From: Psoroptes ovis
Taxonomy: Eukaryota; Arthropoda; Arachnida; Sarcoptiformes; Psoroptidae
Assembly (NCBI GenBank): GCA_002943765.1
Contig: PQWQ01000038.1
Coordinates: 186,001-250,000 of the forward strand
Length of the DNA stretch: 64,000 nt
Direction: 5' to 3'
Below, one piece after another: positions 57,086 to 64,000 of this stretch. Both the position numbers and the translations under genes were made by a program. The notes beneath the pieces were generated by a model. It saw only the letters and a program-made list of their open reading frames with translations. It was not told the origin of the DNA and did no database searches. The first letter of the stretch is position 1; every line of letters begins with the position of its first letter.

Positions 57086-59186
57086 ATGGCTGCAAATGAT
57101 GGCTGCATTAATGGTGATCAATCAATTGAACGAAACCATACAGAAAGGTTGGCTAATTTGAATATTTATTGAATAGTTGATCTAACATTGTTTAATTTGT
57201 AATTTTAGAAATGATTCCAAACTATTATCGATTCCAAAACATCAATTTCCAACATATCGAATTGAATGGCGTCGATTTAATCGTAAAGATAGTGAATGGA
57301 TTCTTATTGAATCAAACCCTAGGCCTTCGGATGTAATTCAAGGACTATTAGGTAATTGTTGGCTACTATCTGCATTAGCTTCGGTTGTTCAATATGATGA
57401 TAGCTTAATCGAAAAAGTAATTCAAACCACCTCTGAAGAATTCAAACAAAGTTCTCGTTGTCATATTCGGCTATTTCAAAATGGCCTCTGGCATTCAATC
57501 ATTGTTGATGATTGGTTGCCTTGCGATCGTTTCGGAAGGTTAATTTTTTCTGAATCTAAACGAAAACAATTATTTGTGCCGCTAATTGAAAAAGCAATGG
57601 CAAAGCTAATGGGTGGATATCATAAACTGATCGGTGGTCATATTAGTCATGGTCTTACTGCATTGACTGGTTATCCATGTCAACTCTTCACACTGCCTGA
57701 ATCGAACACCAAAGATCTCGAATTTTTTGCTGAATTTTGGCTAAAAATACTTAGTTTTCATTCGGCAAAATTTTCTTTGACTGTTTCATGCGGCCGTAAC
57801 CTTAGTGATAATGTCCACGATAGAAAAATGCAAGCAAAACATTATAAACAACTTGGTTTACTGGTGAATCATGCTTATACCATATTGGATGTCATATCCG
57901 TTGGTGATACAAGGATGCTCAAGTAATTCTTCGAAAATTTCAACCCAAACATGATGTCTTACATTATTTCGATTTTCTTTAGATTAAGAAATCCTTGGGG
58001 CACTCTGATTTGGAAAGGTGATGATTGCAGCGAAGCAATTTTGAAGGAAAAATCACCAAAAAAATTCGAAACAAACACCCTCGAGGCTTTACAACAAGGA
58101 ATATTCTTCATATCATTCATTGATTTATGCAGATATTTTCAAGATTTAGTCGTTTGTAAAATACTTCCACATTGGTTTCAATATTGTTTTGAAAATATTT
58201 TCGCATTATCATTCAATGATCATCACAACGGGCAAGTGTTTGAAATAATAATGAAAAATGATGATGATGATCAGCTCCATAATGGTCATTGTCAAATAAT
58301 GTGTACATTGTATAGTCAAATAAAAAGTGAAAATTCTCATACAGTTTTAATGGTATTGTGTCAACTATTAGATAATCAATGTTTTCATATCATTGACACG
58401 TTTGTAACGGCTTCCATTTCGACTGTGAAACATGGTTCACCAGCAGTTACATGTGAAACAGAATTAAAACGTGGTCGTCGCTATTTATTGGCTGTGTTTA
58501 CATTCAATGATAATGATAAAATTACAAATGTATTACGAATTCATTCATCTCGTCAACTTCGAATCAAAATTTTCGAACCAAATCCAGCACTTCGAGGTGA
58601 TTTAATCATCCATTATGTCATTGCATGTGGTCAAGCTTACAAGGTTTTTGATTTCTTAAATCATTAAGTTATAATCTTGACTGATTAATCCATTATTTTT
58701 TCAAAAAAATAGAAAAAACAAATTTCAACATATCATTTACATCATCGATTTCCTGGTTTAATATCATTGGTACAGAATCATAATCCAAAACAATGGTTAC
58801 GTGTATCAATGGAAGCCCGTTATCAATCAAAATGTACAACAAATGATTATCATTATTCAGATCATGATCATAAAGTGTTACAAAGTCAACATCTTGAATC
58901 AAACATCACTGCTACTAGTTCGCCATCTTCACAGCCTAATTCTATTCTGATGGCAAGTAGAGGATCATTCAAAACCATTGATTTGATTCCACCTGGCCAT
59001 TGTCAATTGATTAATATTTTAATCGATTCCGCTCCTTTTTCTACTCCCAATGGTGATCGAGACATTGATATTACGATGAATTTCAGATATCTATCGATCG
59101 ATGATCAAAAACATTATTCGAATCATGAGCCAGACATAAGATTGACTTACGGTTTACACAGTGTTAGGCCAATAATAATCAAATAA
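57086..59186 (+). CDS. SOL/CAPN15-type calpain protease without zinc fingers, 636 aa
   Basis: Exons 57086-57147, 57209-57922, 57983-58643 and 58713-59186; introns of 60-69 bp all keep frame. A cysteine protease with the whole triad: Cys71 in GLLGNCWLLSALASV, His242 in LVNHAYTILDV and Asn262 in KLRNPWGT. NPRPSDVIQGLLGNCW and FSESKRKQLFVPLIEKAMAKL closely follow the small optic lobes (SOL/CAPN15) branch and not classical calpains. GIFFISFIDLCRYFQDLVVCK is the SOL-type end of the core. The usual N-terminal zinc-finger array of SOL is absent; only about 20 residues precede the first intron. No penta-EF-hand is present, as expected for SOL. The C-terminal 370 residues hold a calpain-type beta-sandwich region with low-complexity inserts. 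Confidence 0.88.
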
Positions 59187-59279
59187 ATCAAATAAAATCA
59201 AATGAAATTGAATCAATTGTCTAATATTTTCAAATTTTTGATTTGTTTTGTAAACATTACATGCAGCTGTAAATTCACT

Positions 59280-59285
59280 AATAAA
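59280..59285 (+). terminator. Candidate poly(A) signal AATAAA of the calpain gene
   Basis: 94 bp after the stop; a nearer AATAAA at 59191 is only 5 bp from the stop and less likely. Confidence 0.3.
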
Positions 59286-59345
59286 AATTTTAGTTTTCCC
59301 TGACACTAATCTATGCCACTACCATTGGTTTACTTGATACGTTGT

Positions 59346-59537
59346 CTATGAAAGGTTGTTTGAGTTGTGCCGATTCCCTCTCTTTTTTGTTTTCATTTTT
59401 TTTTGCGGCTTTTCTTCAAGTGAGTCAAAGAAAGTGTTTGAAGAATCCATTGTTGTTTTATTCTTGTCATTATTGTCATTAATGGATGTGTCATTTCCAT
59501 CAAGTGATTGGAAGCGATCTACCAAATGACAAATCAA
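59346..59537 (-). CDS. Possible small exon or short protein, 63 codons
   Basis: An open frame rich in Asp, Asn and Lys (DRFQSLDGNDTS, LEEKPQKKMKTKKRG) that looks more protein-like than its AT-rich surroundings. A TTTGGTAG just inside it (near 59520) could be a splice acceptor, making it the last exon of a minus-strand gene whose other exons I cannot place. No family recognised; may be chance. Confidence 0.2.
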   Translation of the reverse strand: MICHLVDRFQSLDGNDTSINDNNDKNKTTMDSSNTFFDSLEEKPQKKMKTKKRGNRHNSNNLS

Positions 59538-59974
59538 ACAAATGAAATTCGATCAATCAACAAATGACAATTGTCAAATTAATGTAAATAAATCAAATCA
59601 AATCAAAATTGATCAAAATAATAAAAGCCTATTCAGTATCTTGGTATCTCGAACCGGCAAATTGTAATGATTCGGCAATAATCTATATAACACAACAACA
59701 CAATTGATGATGTTTATGAAATCAATGATGGGCACCTGTGTGTGTCAGCTGCTTTGATTGTTGTTGTTACTACTTCCAAATCGATTAACTATAGTCTATA
59801 TACGAAAATTTAATCATTGATTAATTGATATTAGTATTTTCACGTATTGTTCATATATTGTTCGCATTCGTTCAATATATATATCCTGATTACTGAAGCT
59901 GTTGTTTATTAACATTGTTGATTTGTTTACCTTTTTGATTTATTGATAACAATCAATCAATCACTGTTAAACAT

Positions 59975-61704
59975 ATGATGGCAAACATATCGTTACAAAC
60001 GCAACAAAATACAAATCTACAATCAATAATGCAGGTATCCAATGCGTCCGGTAACCCTTCATCGGCGGCCACTAACAAAGTTTTGATCGGTGGTCATACG
60101 CACACATTTTCATCACATTCTTCTCATATTCATCGACATCATACATTGACATTCCCTAATCTTGGAACATTATTTGCATCATCATCACCGTCATCACCAT
60201 CTTCATCATTATCCGTTTCATCTTCTCATTCAATCATTGCACCATCGACTACGACTAATATGACTACGTTGATTAATGGAAACAAAATTATTGTTAGACC
60301 TATTAATTATATTCAAAAAAATAATACAATGATGACCAATGCGAAATGTTCAAATCAATTAATTATTGATAATAATAATTCAACAATAACAGCCGGTAAT
60401 GGTAATTTATTATTATTCGCTTCAAACATATGTCATTCGACGCGAACATTGATTCAGAAAAATAATTTCGTAAATGGTTCATTGCTTAAAACTAAATCAG
60501 AAATTGCTGATATTGTTAAATGTTCATCAAATATTGATATGACATCATCAACGATCTCATGGAAATTGGCTAAATCGAATAATGGTCAGCAACAGTCCAA
60601 TCAACAGCAATCTTTTAGTCTGAAATGTCCTTCTCGACAAGAACAAGACAACCACAAAGCAATAAAAGTAGCCGTTAATCCTAAATCCATCAATTTCAAT
60701 CATCAAAATTTACAAAATTCAACAAATAATTGTCGACAAAGTATCGAAACATTGAATCATTCTGCCAATAATCAAAAATCAACGACTATTCGCTTTGTTA
60801 ATCGATTGAATTCCTATCACAATGAAAAGGTTTGAATTTTTACCTTTTAATGTTTTATCGAATTGATTGATTGACTCATTTTCTTTTCATTTAGCTGCCT
60901 GAAAATATTTTCGATACCGATGATGAAGAAGATGATGATGAATTGGACACCTATTTCAATCCATTTAATCATCATCATGAATTGACAAGCATTGATAATC
61001 TTGTTATCGACCAACAACCGATTGATCAGCAGCCATCACTTTCGATGGACGAATCATCGAATGATAAAATGATATCGAATTCCAAATTGACGCCGACACT
61101 TATCAATCAATGTCTGCCAATTTCTGATCATATGATGATACACAATGGTAATTATCCAAATATCGAATCGATCAATTCAATCAATGAAAATGATAGCAAT
61201 TCGTTGAATACGAACGGTTCATTGCCTGTTGCTGTTGCCTCAACAATTCAATCAATGATGTCGACTATAAGCGATGATAAGCTCAACAAAATTTCGATGA
61301 TCAACAACGATATTGCAGCAGTAGCAGCAGCAGCTGTACAGTCAAGCTCTACATGCAAGCTGGACCCTTCAAGTTCTTCCGACCTACCGATTCGAATAGA
61401 TTTCAAAAAACCATCGAACGCTATGAAAAGGCCTAATGTTCAAAATGGAAATGTTGATCTACCGAAAAGAAAAGGTCGCAAAAAGAAGAATAAAACAATG
61501 GATGACCAGCAACAACAACAACAACGATTAATGCTGTTGCAGGAAAAACGTAAACAAGTTTGGCTACAATTATTACCACAAATTGTTCGTAAAAAAGATA
61601 AAACAATGGCTCAACGAATCGAACGACAACAACGTCTTCAATGTATAGCCCGTGAATGTAGTCGAGAATTTTTGAAAAAAGACATTAAAACTGAAAAAAA
61701 TTGA
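59975..61704 (+). CDS. Low-complexity nuclear-looking protein with DBINO-like C-terminus, 554 aa
   Basis: Exons 59975-60829 and 60895-61704, phase-0 intron of 65 bp. Two ATGs stand in tandem at 59975/59978. Most of the protein is Ser/Asn/Gln/His-rich with no fold I recognise. An acidic patch (DTDDEEDDDELDTYF) opens exon 2. The end is different: a basic nuclear-localisation-like run (LPKRKGRKKKNKT), a Gln run, then EKRKQVWLQLLPQIVRKKDK followed by CIARECSREFLKK. This resembles the start of the DBINO/HSA-like helix of INO80 (W...I.RK, then ...A..C.REV), a region that contacts DNA or actin-related proteins. No helicase follows; the frame ends and a poly(A) signal lies 320 bp on. The match is weak. 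Confidence 0.6.
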
Positions 61705-62168
61705 AAATTTTGAAAAAATTCGAATGGATCTCATTCTATTGTCAATCATCATCGAATACGATATATCACACATGTGGTGTTACATGCGAGTAAATATCGT
61801 TGAGCTTATACCATTTATTTACACAAAATGAATTTAATCCACTTAGTTGATTGATGGCTTTATGTGTATTTAGATAATGATGATGGTGGTATAATTAATC
61901 AAAATCAATTGATTCTTATCCATCGATCTATCCTCATATTTTTTTTGTATGCATTCAACATTCACATTTGTTCACTTTTCTAATATTCATATTCTATGAA
62001 ACATTTTATTTTCATTCTTCAATAAATAAAATTTCTTTCGTAAAAAAAATTGATTTTTTTTTGTCAAGGTTATAGTTTTTTGAACATTTTTCAATTTTTT
62101 CATCATTCATTATTATTTAATGTATTTGTTTTCAGTTTTGATTTTGATTCCGTTTCGCCGAACAAATT
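61705..62168. other. Intergenic between the DBINO-like and 7TM genes
   Basis: Two overlapping AATAAA hexamers at 62021-62030, then an AT-rich spacer. Nothing else seen. Confidence 0.55.
62021..62030 (+). terminator. Candidate poly(A) signal AATAAATAAA of the DBINO-like gene
   Basis: Overlapping AATAAA pair 317 bp downstream of the stop codon. Confidence 0.4.
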
Positions 62169-63435
62169 ATGGATTTGGAACAAATTCTAAATGAATTATA
62201 TCGATTTTATAATATTGATAATCGAAATATTTTTATGAAAAACACACTATTTACACTCATATCGCTTAACATCATTTTTACATCAACAATGGCGCTATTA
62301 CCTGATGTGTATTATGAATATTTAAACTTTAATCATCCTCGAATATCGCTGATTTTAGGCATTGATTATTATCGTTGTGGCCATTTGTATTTGACCATTT
62401 ATCAGCTTTATTTATTGACAATGTTTTCTATGCACTATTTTGAGTTGGACAGGCAATGGCTAATGGATGCCAATAAAAAATTGAATCAAAATCAAATTAA
62501 TGTCATTGATGCTCGAATCGTGGCTAAAATTAATGAATTAAAATGCTACACATCTCGTGTAATCGTTGTGAATATCATATTTTTCATCATTTATCCATTG
62601 GTCATTTATTATGATGAACAATCAAATTTGAAAATTGAAAATGAATCATATCCAATGTGTAGTCATGTTCATTTGATAATGTTAACAACATTGACAACCA
62701 TTTATTCATCAGCATTTGTGAATCAATCATTTTTACTGGCAGAAATTTGTGTACAATTTCTACATGATCACCGTAAACATTTAACAACAATCAATTTGTT
62801 GGTGATGAAAAATCTTCGAATAGAAATGAACAGAATTTCCAATTTAGTACTGATAATTCAAGATATTGAACAATATTTGAAAACATCATATTTAATTGCA
62901 ATCATTGCAATGATTGCGTTGATGATACCATCATATTATACGGCATTTTATTCGAATTTAAATACAACAATTAAGCTAGCATCAATGATGTGTTTTTCAA
63001 TTTTGCTAACCCTTATAGTCATCTATTCATCAAAGCTAGCCTCAATCGATTTTCATGCTAAACGTTTAGCCGATTATTTGTATGCAAGTTTATTCATTAA
63101 TCGTTTGATTAACAAACGAATTGATTCAACATTTTTACTAAAGGTAAATTCGAATTGAATTCATGGATTACATTGAATTAATTTTTATTTTCAATTATTT
63201 TGTCAAAGATTTCAAACACATTCAACAGTTTAGATAATAACGGATTAGCTGTCAAGGTGATGCGTATTCCAATCAATTTGAATGTTATTATCACCGTAAG
63301 TCCTATTTCAATTTCAATTAAAATTGAAAGTCCATGGTGTCAACAGTCATTGGTCATTGTTGATTTGTTTTCGCCTGATAACAGATGATGACAATGATGA
63401 TGACCATCATTGGATTGGCTGTCAAAGATTATTGA
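62169..63435 (+). CDS. Seven-TM gustatory-receptor-like protein, 370 aa
   Basis: Exons 62169-63143, 63209-63295 and 63385-63435, all phase 0, introns of 65 and 89 bp. The protein has about seven hydrophobic segments (LFTLISLNIIFTSTMALL, YLTIYQLYLLTMFS, VIVVNIIFFIIYPLVIYY, LIAIIAMIALMIPSYY, MMCFSILLTLIVIYS, and a last one across exons 2-3 ending MMTMMMTIIGLA), no signal peptide, and a length typical of arthropod chemoreceptors. Short phase-0 3' exons are common in the Gr/Or superfamily. The usual TY-x-QF motif of insect TM7 is not present, so assignment to Gr rests on topology and gene structure. Its paralogue lies just downstream on the other strand. Confidence 0.65.
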
Positions 63436-63447
63436 CCCTAAGCCCAA

Positions 63448-64000
63448 TTAATTGAATTTACGAAAAAATATTGATGAAATTGTAAAAAATATGGTCGCAA
63501 ACTTTATCATTTAAAGGGTTTTCGATTTAGTAAAGTTATAACCTTATCGATAAGTTACAAAGGTCTTACCGTTATGATCGTATTCGCATTTATAGCCGTT
63601 CCCATTATTTCCAATCCTAAAGTTTTGCCAAAATAATTGGACATTTTGACAATCTAAAAAAATAGAATCATCATATGATCATCATCATCATATTCAAATG
63701 AATAATCTATAAATTTATGATAAATTACTTGATTAACATGTTGAAACGACAGTCGACGTTCCGACTCGTTGATCCAATTATTCATAATTAAATTTATGGC
63801 ATAATGTCTGTAAAAAATTTTCGAACATTGTCGTAACTCCTTCTCAATACGATCAGGTATGATTGAAAAATAAATAATATAAGCTAGAAATGTAATCAAT
63901 GTAAATGCAGATGTATAACTCAGCGTAACATCAACATTATCAGCATAAAATGTCATATAATAAAATTCTAATGTAACACCAAGCAAACAAGACATCATGA
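63448..64000 (-). CDS. Second 7TM gustatory-receptor-like gene, 3' part (partial)
   Basis: Exons, from the window edge inward: 64000-63729, 63653-63570 and 63501-63448, all phase 0, introns of 75 and 68 bp. The visible first exon has two hydrophobic segments (LLGVTLEFYYMTFYA, FTLITFLAYIIYFSII), then a charged stretch. The second exon ends NANTIIT, like LNVIIT in the neighbouring gene, and the third is a 17-residue hydrophobic end (FATIFFTISSIFFRKFN). Exon order, lengths (28 vs 29, 17 vs 16 codons) and phases match the plus-strand gene, so they are paralogues. The 5' part is outside the window. Confidence 0.62.

Larger units (their letters stand above)
59187..59974. other. Intergenic between the calpain and DBINO-like genes
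   Basis: AATAAA at 59191 and 59280 are candidate poly(A) signals for the calpain. A minus-strand frame at 59346-59537 is listed separately. ATATATAT near 59876-59882 lies about 95 bp before the next ATG. Confidence 0.5.

Noticed and set aside
1..64000. tRNA or rRNA genes
   Set aside because: I looked for GGTTCGA-type B boxes and long GC-rich conserved blocks on both strands and found none outside coding sequence.

Overview
The window looks like nuclear DNA of an arthropod, most likely an acariform (astigmatid-type) mite. The base composition is strongly AT-rich and genes are packed on both strands with very short introns (about 47-180 bp, GT-AG). The proteins are animal ones: a Beat-type Ig adhesion protein, a SOL/CAPN15-type calpain, a DC-STAMP-domain protein, NTAN1, SCCPDH and chemoreceptor-like 7TM proteins. 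The species is an inference; nothing here proves it. Starts, exons and products were worked out by reading frames and splice sites by eye, without database searches.

Layout. 1-17 kb is compact: an acidic protein tail (+), an unknown 189-aa protein (+), an SCCPDH-like oxidoreductase (+, 3 exons), then on the minus strand an NHL-propeller protein with a CSTF1-dimerisation-like segment, an acyl-CoA-synthetase-like enzyme, NTAN1, and a full-size ABCG transporter of about 1507 aa. 17-54 kb is gene-poor and saturated with one superfamily of about 80-bp hairpin mariner-type MITEs: 73 of the 76 copies I count lie between 17.56 and 53.95 kb, about one per 500 bp. Inside it are an LRR protein fused to a degenerate GH5-like domain (21.85-23.99 kb), an internally deleted Mos1-like mariner (20.79-21.55 kb) and the Ig exons of a Beat-like gene (51.6-52.4 kb). 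The Beat signal-peptide exon may lie at 16.95 kb, which would make most of this region one 34.5-kb intron with the LRR gene nested inside. 54.5-64 kb is compact again: a DC-STAMP-domain protein, a calpain, a low-complexity nuclear-looking protein with a DBINO-like end, and two tail-to-tail 7TM chemoreceptor-like genes, the second cut by the window edge.

The genes do not form one pathway; this is ordinary eukaryotic gene order. The unusual parts are the MITE swarm, whose structural classes are distributed unevenly (near-perfect hairpins close to genes, asymmetric ones deep in the gene-poor part), and several unusual protein architectures: full-size animal ABCG, LRR plus GH5 pseudoenzyme, and CSTF1-like plus NHL.

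MITE classes used below. All start and end near TTAGGTTGTCCGAAAAGTT and its complement and usually sit in TA-rich flanks. Class A has unlike inner halves (one side CATTCGGCTTAAT, the other ATGAAAATCGGCC); + means CATTCGG is on the left. Class B has long arms reaching GTTTTTGCCGAT and a loop related to GATTTTCTACGATATAATC; + means that loop reads this way. Class C has arms reaching TTGCCGTTTTTT with an oligo-T/CATTCG loop; + means the T-run is on the left. MITE ends are given to within a few bases.
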